Assembly: GCF_010501055.1 (NCBI RefSeq)
Contig: NZ_QVMO01000014.1
Location: forward strand, 4,219-68,218
Length of the DNA stretch: 64,000 bases
Source: Dysgonomonas sp. 521
GTDB lineage: Bacteria > Bacteroidota > Bacteroidia > Bacteroidales > Dysgonomonadaceae
Reading direction: 5' to 3'
In this document: positions 37,001 through 44,784 of the stretch, in pieces
How the letters are laid out: every line of letters begins with the position of its first letter
Position numbering within the stretch: position 1 is the stretch's first letter
Notes under the pieces: model-generated
Seen by the model: the letters and a program-made list of their open reading frames with translations, nothing else
The model's database searches: none
What the model was told of the DNA's origin: nothing
Translations under genes and position numbers: made by a program

Positions 37001-37246
37001 TCCGAGATAAGAGAATACCAGATAATCACTTCTTTCTACAGAGATGGAATAATATCCATCTACATCTGTAAGCGTCCCTGTCTGGGTATTACTTTTCACC
37101 TGTATAGTTACACCGGGCAGGCCCGAACCCGAAGCATCGGTCACCCGGCCTTTTATAACAAACACCTCATCATCGGCCTGAGCGAATGCCAGTAATACAA
37201 AGACATTCAATAACAACAGTAGTTTTAACTTTCTAATTTTCAACAT
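34046..37246 (-). CDS. SusC/RagA-family TonB-dependent outer-membrane transporter
   Basis: 1066 aa. Signal peptide (about 1-24), carboxypeptidase-regulatory-like domain (about 29-105, VKSNTQTGTLTDVDGYYSIS), plug (about 115-250, VTLRGINSITGNNQPLYIIDG) and a long barrel ending in NLGFKF. Forms the import complex with the SusD-like lipoprotein downstream. A TACTTTTG -7 box on the minus strand (37335-37342) lies 89 bases upstream. Divergent from a Gfo/Idh oxidoreductase gene. Its plug and barrel differ clearly from those of the beta-glucan SusC at 15593, so it is not a recent duplicate. Confidence 0.94.
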   Translation of the reverse strand: MLKIRKLKLLLLLNVFVLLAFAQADDEVFVIKGRVTDASGSGLPGVTIQVKSNTQTGTLTDVDGYYSISVERSDYLVFSYLGFETHQVQILSNRQVDVVLKENSTELNEVVVTSLNIPREKKALGYAVQNVSGKALETRPTNALSALSGKISGLQVISGGGNMGGSSRVTLRGINSITGNNQPLYIIDGVPLDNTDMNTSSTINGSAGKDVGSTVQDINPDDIADITVLKGPSAAALYGTRAANGVILITTKKGDRNDDRIDIQLNIGLEFENVVRLPKRQKLYGGGYSTTFQKGTIDGKEYNVVDYAADESWGPKLDGTPVLNWYNLDPEYPGDYLNPQAWSYPKSDVKDFFRTGISNTNNIALSKNTARGSFRVSFTNKNVKGTVPNSSLTRNAVNISGSTKGDLISFFGNVNYINNKSTGRPWTGASNRNIMLEAYQWGQVQVDYSKLKEYKRADGTPRAWNRTSWENTPEAEKTKYIDNPYWSAYESYLKENRDRLYGNVGLVITPTKWLSLTGRINGDIYQYNSQDRIAYYSRSQSMYQEYSQKFDEFNYEFLATSNNRWGNHSLVANLGANYMRRNRRVSDIQTSGGLRIPEYYSLNNASSVIINPTTGIYKKAISSVYGSVSYGWKSMLYVDGTIRNDWSSTLPKDENSFLYPSVTGSFVFTELPALKNQNWLSFGKVRLGWAEVGNDTDPYQLYKTYEAQTAFDGNISYTLPDKLNNPELKPEITSSWEAGLQLQFLNNLIGLDVTYYDNNTRNQIISLPTSDAFGYSYKLINAGKINNKGVEATLTVNPIRQKDWDWTAIANFSKNSNKIIKLSDAVNTLQLSNTLVSLVAEEGESYGQIKGYDFVYASDGQKVVNSDGVYMRTDQFASLGSVLPDFLWSFQNQLRYKNFTFGFLIDSRIGGKFFSQTYKVGMYSGILESTAANNIREDGIVLDGVTGDVVFNADGTYTVSNTATNDKRVTAQAWAQNQYNGPTAYTVFDATFIKLRELTLGYTFKLPKWKIESVSVTAYARNLWNIYTKSKDIDPELTNSSGNVQGIEGGNIPVPVTYGLNLGFKF

Positions 37247-37334
37247 AACCTTTTCCTAATTAACTTAACTCAAACAATCTTTACATAATAGATACCATAA
37301 ATATCAATTCGTTAAAAACAGATAATATTTATTG

Positions 37335-37342
37335 CAAAAGTA
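37335..37342 (-). promoter_or_regulatory. Promoter -7 box for the second SusCD operon
   Basis: TACTTTTG on the minus strand (CAAAAGTA on plus) fits TAnnTTTG. A TTTCG about 20 bases further upstream could act as a weak -33 box. Confidence 0.5.
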
Positions 37343-37531
37343 TAATGCGTTGGTCAGGTACGAAATCCCTTTGATGTGGTATTTTATATACCTCAAATAT
37401 GGTATATGGGAGGATGTTTAATGATTATTAATCGACGAAAATAAGAGTCTTTGGTTAATAAAAATATTTAATAAATCATATCTATTTCCTAAATAAATCT
37501 GATTTCTGCGATGTGTTATATGATTAATATT

Positions 37532-37539
37532 TACCTTTG
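37532..37539 (+). promoter_or_regulatory. Promoter -7 box for the Gfo/Idh gene
   Basis: TACCTTTG is an exact TAnnTTTG match, 21 bases before the ATG at 37561, so the leader would be very short (about 15 bases). Confidence 0.6.
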
Positions 37540-37560
37540 CCCCCATATAATATATAATGT

Positions 37561-38574
37561 ATGGAATTGCTGGATAAAGCCTCAGGAAAAATCCGATTCG
37601 GTATAATTGGTACAAATTTTATAGTAGATAAAATTCTGGAAGCGGCCAAACTTGAGCCCCGCTTCGAACTGGCAGCCGTGTATTCCCGTACACAGGAACG
37701 GGCTGACGAATTTGCCGGCAAACATAATATCCCGCACACCTTTACCTCACTCGAAGCTATGGCATCCAGCGATATTATTGATGCCGTTTATATAGCTTCA
37801 CCCAACTCGTTGCATGCTTCCCAGAGCATCTTGTTTATGCAGCACAATAAACATGTCTTGTGCGAAAAACCTTTCGCGTCCAATACCCGCGAAGCAAAAG
37901 CGATGATAGCGGCATCAGAGAAGTACGATGTAACATTAATGGAGGCGATGAAGCCCACTTTAACTCCAAACTTTTCAGCAATCTGCAATCACATCAAAGA
38001 AATCGGTACAGTCCGCCGGTATTTTTCCTGCTATTGCCAATACTCATCCCGCTACGACAAGCTGAAGGAAGGTATTGTCCTGAACGCTTTCGACCCTGCA
38101 CTTTCCAATGGGGCTGTGATGGATTTAGGCATATACACCATCTATCCGATGGTAGTCCTGTTTGGACGCCCAAAAAGAATCAGTGCCACAGGGTATAAAC
38201 TATTTACGGGAGCAGACGGACAGGGAAGTGTTAATTTCGAATATGACGGAATGGAAGCGACCGTACTTTATTCCAAGATTGCAGATTCGGATCTACCCAC
38301 AGAGATACAAGGGGAAGAAGGTACAATCACTTCCGACCGGATAAATATTATCAGTGAAGTTAAACTAAAAAAGAGAGGGGGAACAGAATATGTAATCAGC
38401 GAACCTAATACCACACACGAATATTATTTTGAAGTGGCTGAGTTCATTAACCTGATACAAAAAGGAAAAAGAGAGTCGGAGGTAAACAGTCATAAAAACA
38501 CGCTTATAACAATAGAAATAATTGATGAAATCAGAAAACAGCTGGGCGTAATTTACCCTGCTGATAGCATATAA
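37561..38574 (+). CDS. Cytoplasmic Gfo/Idh/MocA-family oxidoreductase
   Basis: 337 aa with no signal peptide. The N-terminal Rossmann fold shows FGIIGTNFIVDKIL (the third Gly of GxGxxG is changed), then AVYSRTQERADEFA and the EKP motif in HVLCEKPFASNTREAKAM, where Lys is usually catalytic. The C-terminal alpha/beta domain contains GAVMDLGIYTIYPMV with a probable substrate contact. Members oxidise or reduce sugars or cyclitols with NAD(P). It is monocistronic but lies just before the Tat-linked oxidoreductase operon, so it might reduce or oxidise a related sugar in the cytoplasm. Trans-1,2-dihydrobenzene-1,2-diol dehydrogenase-like annotation is an alternative. Confidence 0.85.
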   Translation: MELLDKASGKIRFGIIGTNFIVDKILEAAKLEPRFELAAVYSRTQERADEFAGKHNIPHTFTSLEAMASSDIIDAVYIASPNSLHASQSILFMQHNKHVLCEKPFASNTREAKAMIAASEKYDVTLMEAMKPTLTPNFSAICNHIKEIGTVRRYFSCYCQYSSRYDKLKEGIVLNAFDPALSNGAVMDLGIYTIYPMVVLFGRPKRISATGYKLFTGADGQGSVNFEYDGMEATVLYSKIADSDLPTEIQGEEGTITSDRINIISEVKLKKRGGTEYVISEPNTTHEYYFEVAEFINLIQKGKRESEVNSHKNTLITIEIIDEIRKQLGVIYPADSI

Positions 38575-38957
38575 ATATTAAATTGTTACAAATACCCGAT
38601 TTTTATATTGTATTATTTTGAATAATACGGAATTTTGCTCAACATTATTTCTGATGATTATACAATTTATTATGATTGCCAACTTTTTTTAACAATAACA
38701 AAGGTTTTATATATTTAAAATATTCCTAGCTTTATTCCGCATTATAATTAGGTTTTTCTAATTTATTAGACACCTTTAGAGTTGGAGCTTAAAGTGTTCA
38801 GAAACAAGCCCTTAAAGCTATTTGATTTGTATTCATGAAAAATGTACGAAAATAATAAGGCCCAAACTCCCGTTTTGACGGATATAAGAAGAAAAAACAA
38901 TCTATATTATTTAATAGTCTTGTCATAAAGACAAATTTTTTATTACTTACTTAACCC
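38575..38957. other. 383-base AT-rich gap before the Tat-linked operon
   Basis: No ORF is seen, and no clear TAnnTTTG box. A small TTGTC/GACAA hairpin followed by T-rich sequence lies at about 38922-38945, just before the doxX-like ATG, and might be a leader attenuator. Otherwise nothing recognised. Confidence 0.3.
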
Positions 38958-39452
38958 ATGAATGAACTAACATCCTATTCGCGCCCACAGACCTTCTGGC
39001 TGGTAATCCTGAGGCTACTCATCGGCTGGCATTTTCTGTACGAAGGTCTTGTGAAAATCTTTAACTCTGGCTGGACAGCCTACCCTTATCTCATGGATTC
39101 CCAGGGATTTTTATCCGACTTTTTCCACAGCCTTGCTGAGAATGAAGGATTTCTGGCCATATCCAATTACGTTAACATTTACGGATTAACCCTTATCGGA
39201 CTGGGGCTGATACTTGGCTGCCTCTCACGTTACGCGTCCATAGGCGGTATTATTTTCCTCGCATTATATTTTTTATCCCATCCTCCTTATATCGGATCCG
39301 AATCCATGATGCCTACCGAAGGCTCTTACCTGTGGGTAGACAAAAACCTGATAGAAATAGGTGCTTTAATGGTGTTGTTATATTTCCCGACTTCGCACAT
39401 AATAGGCCTGGACCGGTATATTTCAAAATTTTTTAAACGTAAAACAGCTTAA
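38958..39452 (+). CDS. DoxX-family membrane protein
   Basis: 164 aa with four membrane helices (about 13-30, 62-88, 92-112, 128-148). The family pattern is clear: FWLVILRLLIGWHFLYEGLVKI at the start, GLTLIGLGLILGCLSRYAS and NLIEIGALMVLLYFP. DoxX relatives include the quinone-linked DoxD subunit of thiosulfate:quinone oxidoreductase, so an electron-transfer role to the quinone pool is possible but unproven. It lies 6 bases before a Tat-signal oxidoreductase, so the two are almost certainly co-expressed. Confidence 0.8.
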   Translation: MNELTSYSRPQTFWLVILRLLIGWHFLYEGLVKIFNSGWTAYPYLMDSQGFLSDFFHSLAENEGFLAISNYVNIYGLTLIGLGLILGCLSRYASIGGIIFLALYFLSHPPYIGSESMMPTEGSYLWVDKNLIEIGALMVLLYFPTSHIIGLDRYISKFFKRKTA

Positions 39453-39458
39453 CATATC

Positions 39459-41147
39459 ATGACATCCGAAGATAAGAAAGTTACAGAACCAGATAAAGAA
39501 AACAACCAAAAACCACAATCCAATGGAAGCCCGCTGCCCGAATCGCAGGGACGGCGCGATGCATTAAAAGCGTTAGCTACTGTTCCTATCCTGGGGGCAA
39601 TGGCTTATGGTGTTTATAAAAAACAGAAGTACGATAAGACGATGCACGATGTGAGCGACGTCTTTAGCCTGAGTAAAGAAACGGCCACAATACCCGATTT
39701 ACAGCCTAACGGGAAACAAATCCGGCTGGGAATCATCGGATGTGGTATCAGAGGAAAACAACTATTGAGAGCGGCAGGATTTGCAACTCCCCAGTCTTTG
39801 CAAGACCTCATAGATGAATCGAAAAAAGATAAAAAAGATACGCGCTACCAGCTATTCAAAGAACAGGAAGACCTCAACGTCGTCCTAACCGGCGTATGTG
39901 ATATTTTTGATACATTTGCCGAACAGGGAGTAGCTGCCGGAGCAAATATAAACAGGGAAGGACTGGGTGGAAAACTGGGGCCTGAACCTAAACGTTACCG
40001 CCACTATCAGGAAATGCTGGCTGCGGACGATATAGACGCCGTAATTATAGCAACACCCGACCACTGGCACAGCACAATGGCTATGGATGCCGCCAAAGCG
40101 GGAAAACATGTGTATGTAGAAAAACCTCTCTCGTGGACTGTACCCGAAACATATATGGTAAGGGATGTCATCAAACAGACAGGTGTGGTTTTCCAGTTGG
40201 GACATCAGGGACGGCAGGTAGATAGCTACCATAAAGCAAAGGAAATCATAGACAAAGGCCTGCTCGGGCCAATCTCCCTGATAGAAGTATGCACAAACAG
40301 AAATGACCCGAACGGAGCTTGGGTATATGACATTGACCCTACTGCCAATCCGAAAACCATCGACTGGAAACAGTTTGAAGGAGACGAAGAAAGGGTTAAA
40401 GAATATATGGACTACATGACCAAATATAAATTGGAAAAATATGTAGGCCCGGACGAAAGGGGCAAATTCAGCCTCGAACGCTTCTTCCGCTGGCGTTGCT
40501 GGTGGGATTACAGTACAGGGCTGAGCGGAGACTTGCTAACACACGAATATGATGCCATCAACCAGCTGATGGGTGTCGGCATACCGCACTCCGCCACATC
40601 TTCGGGAGGAGTTTACTTCTTCAAGGACGGCAGAACCGTGCCGGATGTACTGCAAACCACGTTCGAATTTCCAGACAAAGACATGACCATGCTATATAGC
40701 GCCACTCTTGCCAGCAACCGCAACAGAGGGAAAGTAATCATGGGGCACGATGCGTCGATGGAAGTGGGAGACACACTAACAGTGAAAGTAGACAGTGCGT
40801 CTACCAGATATAAAGATAAGATCGACAATGGTATTATCAAACCGGATGTACCATTCTATACATACGTTCCGGGCAAAAGTAATGTAGACGCGGTAACCTC
40901 CGCCACCGAACTCTATTTCGCCCAGCGCGGACTATTATATTCTTATCTGGGAGGTAAGCGCTATGATACTACATTCCTGCACATAAGAGAGTGGCTCGAA
41001 GCTATCCGCGATACCAATAAGAAAATCTCTTGTGGTATCGATGCAGCCTTTGAAGAGGCTATCACGGCACACATGGGAACACGCGCATATCTGGAAGGCC
41101 GTACCATGTACTGGGATAAGGATAAGGAAGAAATAGTAAGAAGTTAA
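39459..41147 (+). CDS. Tat-signal, probably membrane-anchored Gfo/Idh/MocA oxidoreductase
   Basis: 562 aa. A 31-residue polar leader precedes a twin-Arg segment (GRRDALKALATVPILGAMAYG, key residues Arg32-Arg33, then about 15 apolar residues) and KKQKYDK. There is no AxA cleavage site, so this may be an uncleaved Tat anchor. The Rossmann motif GIIGCGIRGKQ starts near residue 91, and the EKP motif lies in GKHVYVEKPLSWTVPE. FFRWRCWWDYSTGLSGDLLTHE is the C-domain signature seen in Bacteroidota glycoside-3-oxidoreductase-like members. It should fold with NAD(P) in the cytoplasm and be exported loaded. Follows doxX by 6 bases. Confidence 0.83.
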   Translation: MTSEDKKVTEPDKENNQKPQSNGSPLPESQGRRDALKALATVPILGAMAYGVYKKQKYDKTMHDVSDVFSLSKETATIPDLQPNGKQIRLGIIGCGIRGKQLLRAAGFATPQSLQDLIDESKKDKKDTRYQLFKEQEDLNVVLTGVCDIFDTFAEQGVAAGANINREGLGGKLGPEPKRYRHYQEMLAADDIDAVIIATPDHWHSTMAMDAAKAGKHVYVEKPLSWTVPETYMVRDVIKQTGVVFQLGHQGRQVDSYHKAKEIIDKGLLGPISLIEVCTNRNDPNGAWVYDIDPTANPKTIDWKQFEGDEERVKEYMDYMTKYKLEKYVGPDERGKFSLERFFRWRCWWDYSTGLSGDLLTHEYDAINQLMGVGIPHSATSSGGVYFFKDGRTVPDVLQTTFEFPDKDMTMLYSATLASNRNRGKVIMGHDASMEVGDTLTVKVDSASTRYKDKIDNGIIKPDVPFYTYVPGKSNVDAVTSATELYFAQRGLLYSYLGGKRYDTTFLHIREWLEAIRDTNKKISCGIDAAFEEAITAHMGTRAYLEGRTMYWDKDKEEIVRS

Positions 41148-41218
41148 TTGACAGTAGACAGTGGACAATAGATCGTTAATTGCTAATTTTTCGTTGTCAA
41201 TTGTCAACTATCAACTGA
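41145..41218. repeat. Intergenic TTGACAGTAGACAGTGGACAAT repeat
   Basis: AATTGACAGTAGACAGT... faces TTGTCAATTGTCAACTATCAACTG in inverse orientation around a short AT centre. Same family as 5869-5939. It sits between two co-directional oxidoreductase genes. Confidence 0.5.
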
Positions 41219-41273
41219 AAAAGAATTACCATTAAATCTAAAAACAATATTAACCTAAAAAAACAGAGAAATT

Positions 41274-42749
41274 ATGGCATCAGACATTTCGAGAAGAAAG
41301 TTCCTTTCTACGGGAGCTAAAGCCGCCATCGGACTGACGATTATCCCAAGTTCGGTGTTAGGTCAAAACTTCGGGCATATAGCTCCGAGCGACAAATTAA
41401 ACATCGCAGCCGTTGGTGTTGGAGGTATGGGACATGCTAACATTAAAGCTGTGGAAGCTACAGAAAATATCGTTGGTTTATGCGATGTGGACTGGAAATA
41501 TGCTAAAGGCGTATTCGACAGATTCCCAAAAGCCCAAAAATTCTGGGATTTCCGTGAAATGTACGACAAAATGGGTAAAGACATTGACGCGGTAATAGTA
41601 GCGACAGCCGACCACACACATGCTATCGTATCTGCCGATGCTATGACAATGGGCAAACATGTATTTTGTCAAAAACCACTTACCCACACAGTATATGAAT
41701 CCCGCTTGCTGACCAAGCTGGCTAAAAAACATAAAGTCGCTACCCAAATGGGTAATCAGGGTGCATCAGGAGAAGGCGTTAACCTCGTTTGCGAATGGAT
41801 TGCCAATGGAGAGATAGGGGAAGTTACGAAAGTAGAATGTGCTACAGACCGTCCTATTTGGCCACAGGGATTGAATGCCCCGGAAAAAGTGGATAAAATA
41901 CCAAGCACCTTGAATTGGGACTTGTTTACAGGCCCTGCAAAAATGAAACCGTTCAACTCTATATATACTCCTTGGAACTGGCGTGGCTGGTGGGATTATG
42001 GTACAGGCGCATTAGGCGATATGGCTTGCCACATCATGCATCCGGTATTCAAAGGTTTGAATCTGGGTTACCCTACCAAAGTACAAGGTTCATCTACCCT
42101 GCTGTTGCAAGATTGCGCACCACAGGCACAGCATGTTAAATTAACATTCCCTGCCCGCGACAATATGCCTAAAGTAGGTATGCCAGAAGTGGAAGTGCAT
42201 TGGTATGATGGCGGTATGATGCCCGATCGTCCTAAAGGCTTCCCTCAGGGAAAAGAATTAATGGGCGAAGGCGGTGGATTGGTTATCTTCCACGGCACAA
42301 AAGATACACTGATTTGCGGATGTTACGGTGTAAACCCTTGGTTGTTGTCGGGCCGCGTTCCGAATGCGCCTAAGACACAACGCCGTGTAGACACATCGCA
42401 CGAAATGGATTGGGTACGGGCTTGTAAAGAAGATGCTTCCAGCCGCGTAATGACTAAATCAGATTTCAGCGAAGCAGGTCCTTTCAACGAAATGGTAGTG
42501 ATGGGAGTTTTGGCTATTCGTTTGCAAACCTTGAATAAGGAATTGTTGTGGGACGGCGAAAACATGAAATTCACAAACATCGCTCCGAACGAAGAAATCA
42601 AGATATTAATTAAGGACGATTTCAAGATTGTAGACGGAGACCCTAAATTCAATAAGATATGGACCGATCCGATCAATGCTCAACTCTTTGCCGAAGAATT
42701 GATTAAGCATAAGTACAGAGATGGTTGGAAATTGCCGGCTATGCCTTAA
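41274..42749 (+). CDS. Tat-exported Gfo/Idh/MocA oxidoreductase
   Basis: 491 aa. A classical Tat signal, SRRKFLSTGAKAAIGLTII, with possible cleavage after SSVLG (residue about 31). Rossmann motif AAVGVGGMGHANIKA near residue 47. The position of the common EKP motif reads QKP (HVFCQKPLTHTVYES), so Glu is replaced by Gln while the catalytic Lys remains. WNWRGWWDYGTGALGDMACHIM marks the C-domain. It resembles the Bacteroides periplasmic oxidoreductases that oxidise sugars at C3 within DUF1080 gene clusters. Followed by the DUF1080 gene after 58 bases. Confidence 0.87.
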   Translation: MASDISRRKFLSTGAKAAIGLTIIPSSVLGQNFGHIAPSDKLNIAAVGVGGMGHANIKAVEATENIVGLCDVDWKYAKGVFDRFPKAQKFWDFREMYDKMGKDIDAVIVATADHTHAIVSADAMTMGKHVFCQKPLTHTVYESRLLTKLAKKHKVATQMGNQGASGEGVNLVCEWIANGEIGEVTKVECATDRPIWPQGLNAPEKVDKIPSTLNWDLFTGPAKMKPFNSIYTPWNWRGWWDYGTGALGDMACHIMHPVFKGLNLGYPTKVQGSSTLLLQDCAPQAQHVKLTFPARDNMPKVGMPEVEVHWYDGGMMPDRPKGFPQGKELMGEGGGLVIFHGTKDTLICGCYGVNPWLLSGRVPNAPKTQRRVDTSHEMDWVRACKEDASSRVMTKSDFSEAGPFNEMVVMGVLAIRLQTLNKELLWDGENMKFTNIAPNEEIKILIKDDFKIVDGDPKFNKIWTDPINAQLFAEELIKHKYRDGWKLPAMP

Positions 42750-42807
42750 TGGTCACAGACCTATCTATTATTCAACAAATTATTATTTAACTAAAACCAA
42801 AATAAAA

Positions 42808-43701
42808 ATGAAAAAGATTATTTACAGCCTGGCTTGCTGTATGGTTGCAGGAGCATTTGTCGCTTGCGGAGGCGGTGCGAAGAATACAGATAACAACAGT
42901 ACGGGTTCGGATTCAGCGGCAGCAAAAACAGCCGAAGCTGCTAAACCGGAATACACAGTATTAGATAAACCACAAGTTGACCTTTCTAAATTTAAGAAAG
43001 ACAAAGACGGTTATATAACTATTTTCGATGGTAAAACATTCGAAGGATGGCGTGGCTATGGTAAAGATAATGTTCCCGGAAAATGGACTATCGATCAGGG
43101 CGCTATCAAGTTTAACGGTACAGGTGGCGGAGAAGCTCAGGAAAAAGACGGCGGAGATATCATTTTTGCTCACAAGTTCAAAAACTTCGAAATGGAGTTG
43201 GAATGGAAAGTTGCGAAAGGTGCTAACTCAGGTATCTTCTATCTGGCTCAGGAAATCCAGACAAAAGATCCTAAAACAGGAGAATTGAGAATGGAACCTA
43301 TTTATATTTCTTCTCCCGAAGCTCAGGTATTGGACAACGAAAACCATCCGGATGCAAAACTGGGTAAGGACAACAACCGCCAGTCAATGTCATTATACGA
43401 CATGATCCCAGCCAAACCACAGAACGCTAAACCATTTGGAGAATGGAACAAAGCGAAGATTATGGTTTACAAAGGAACTGTAGTTCACGGACAAAACGGC
43501 CAAAACGTAGTTGAATACCATTTGTGGACACCACAATGGACAGAAATGCTTCAGGCAAGCAAATTCAGCGAAGAAGCATGGCCTTTGGCATTCGAATTGC
43601 TGAACAACTGCGGTGGACCTGACAGACAGGGTTATATCGGCCTACAGGATCATGGCGACGATGTTTGGTTCCGCAACATCAGAATTAAGATCCTTGACTA
43701 A
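42808..43701 (+). CDS. DUF1080 (3-keto-disaccharide hydrolase family) lipoprotein
   Basis: 297 aa from the chosen ATG, which begins the lipoprotein signal MKKIIYSLACCMVAGAFVAC (lipobox FVAC, Cys20). An in-frame upstream ATG at 42721 would overlap the previous gene and bury the signal, so it is rejected. After a low-complexity Asp/Ala/Lys linker, a laminin-G/concanavalin-like beta-sandwich fills about 70-297: IFDGKTFEGWRGYGK, FEMELEWKVAKGANSGIFYLA, PEAQVLDNENHPDA and WNKAKIMVYKGTVVHGQNGQ. DUF1080 proteins hydrolyse or process 3-keto-glycosides formed by partner Gfo/Idh enzymes, matching the neighbours here. Probably faces the periplasm or surface. Confidence 0.87.
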   Translation: MKKIIYSLACCMVAGAFVACGGGAKNTDNNSTGSDSAAAKTAEAAKPEYTVLDKPQVDLSKFKKDKDGYITIFDGKTFEGWRGYGKDNVPGKWTIDQGAIKFNGTGGGEAQEKDGGDIIFAHKFKNFEMELEWKVAKGANSGIFYLAQEIQTKDPKTGELRMEPIYISSPEAQVLDNENHPDAKLGKDNNRQSMSLYDMIPAKPQNAKPFGEWNKAKIMVYKGTVVHGQNGQNVVEYHLWTPQWTEMLQASKFSEEAWPLAFELLNNCGGPDRQGYIGLQDHGDDVWFRNIRIKILD

Positions 43702-43791
43702 TTACACTATTTTTTATTCATAATATTTATCAAATCCTTGAAGGAGCAATCCTTCTTGGATTTGACTTTTAAATAATCTTATATTTTTATC

Positions 43792-44694
43792 ATGAAAATA
43801 TCAATTATCCTAGCCTCAGCTATATTTATGCTGGCATCATGCACTCCTAAAGCTGATACCCAGAATGCAGCACCTGTAAAAAAAGATATCGCCCTGCAAT
43901 TATACTCGTTAAGAGATGATATAGGCAATGGCGACAATGGTTATAAAGGCTATGACGATGCTATAAAGAAAGCCGGAGAGATGGGCTATACTGCCGTAGA
44001 AGCCGCCAACTACGGCGATGGTAAATTCTACGGAAAGACACCTGAAGAATTTAAAGCCAGTATAGAAGCCGCCGGCATGACCGTACTTTCTTCTCACACA
44101 GGTAGAGGATTGAACGAAAAAGAACTTGCTTCCAAAGATTTTACAGAAGGTCTGAAATGGTGGGATCAGTGTATTGCTGCGCACAAGGCTGCGGGAATGA
44201 AATACATCGTTACTCCGTGGATGGATACACCTAAGACGCTTAAAGATTTGCAGACATACTGTGAATACTATAACGAAATAGGAAAGAAATGTAAAGAAAA
44301 CGGCATGTTGTTCGGCTATCACAACCATGACTTCGAACTTAAAAACAAGATTGAAGACAAAGTGATGTATGACTACATGATAGAAAATACAAACCCCGAA
44401 TATGTATTCTTCCAAATGGACGTGTACTGGATAGTAAGAGGCGGACAAAGCCCTGTAGACTACTTCAACAAGTACAAAAACCGTTTTACCCTGCTTCACA
44501 TCAAGGATAATAAAGAACTTGGACAAAGTGGCATGGTAGGATTCGACGCTATCTTCAACAACACAGATGCTGCAGGTGTGAAACATCTGGTAGTGGAAGT
44601 AGAGCATTATAACTTTACTCCGGCCGAAAGTGTGAAGAAAAGCTTGGAATATCTGATAAATTGCCCACTGGTAAAAGAAAGTTACGATAAATAG
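43792..44694 (+). CDS. Sugar phosphate isomerase/epimerase-like TIM-barrel lipoprotein
   Basis: 300 aa with lipobox MLASC (Cys17), which is unusual for a xylose-isomerase-like barrel and shows that it works outside the cytoplasm. Family features: IALQLYSLRDDIG, GYTAVEAANYG with a metal-ligand Glu, YIVTPWMDTPKTL, FGYHNHDFEL, FFQMDVYWIVRGG, LLHIKD and LVVEVEHYNF (final Glu). Such barrels bind Mn2+ or a similar metal and move keto/hydroxyl groups or catalyse elimination at sugars. In DUF1080/Gfo-Idh clusters they belong to the 3-keto-glycoside pathway; which step this one performs cannot be decided by eye. Confidence 0.82.
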   Translation: MKISIILASAIFMLASCTPKADTQNAAPVKKDIALQLYSLRDDIGNGDNGYKGYDDAIKKAGEMGYTAVEAANYGDGKFYGKTPEEFKASIEAAGMTVLSSHTGRGLNEKELASKDFTEGLKWWDQCIAAHKAAGMKYIVTPWMDTPKTLKDLQTYCEYYNEIGKKCKENGMLFGYHNHDFELKNKIEDKVMYDYMIENTNPEYVFFQMDVYWIVRGGQSPVDYFNKYKNRFTLLHIKDNKELGQSGMVGFDAIFNNTDAAGVKHLVVEVEHYNFTPAESVKKSLEYLINCPLVKESYDK

Positions 44695-44698
44695 TGAT

Positions 44699-44773
44699 TT
44701 AGCTGTTAGCCGTTAGCTTATAGTTTTGTCGCTTTGCGGCATTAACAGCTAACGGCTATTAGCTAACAGCTAA
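44699..44773. repeat. Long hairpin repeat of TTAGCTGTTAGC type
   Basis: TTAGCTGTTAGCCGTTAGCT (44699-44718) pairs with AGCTAACGGCTATTAGCTAACAG (44748-44770). The loop contains CGCTTTGCGGC. The element occupies almost the whole gap before the apbE gene, where a signal-peptide-coding segment might otherwise have been. Confidence 0.6.
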
Positions 44774-44784
44774 TAAATATACAG

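Noticed and set aside
42721-42807. Upstream start for the DUF1080 lipoprotein
   Set aside because: It would overlap the previous gene and place 29 residues before a clear lipoprotein signal peptide.
43909-44607. 232-aa minus-strand open frame opposite the TIM-barrel lipoprotein gene
   Set aside because: Antisense shadow of a well-supported gene; no start context or domain.
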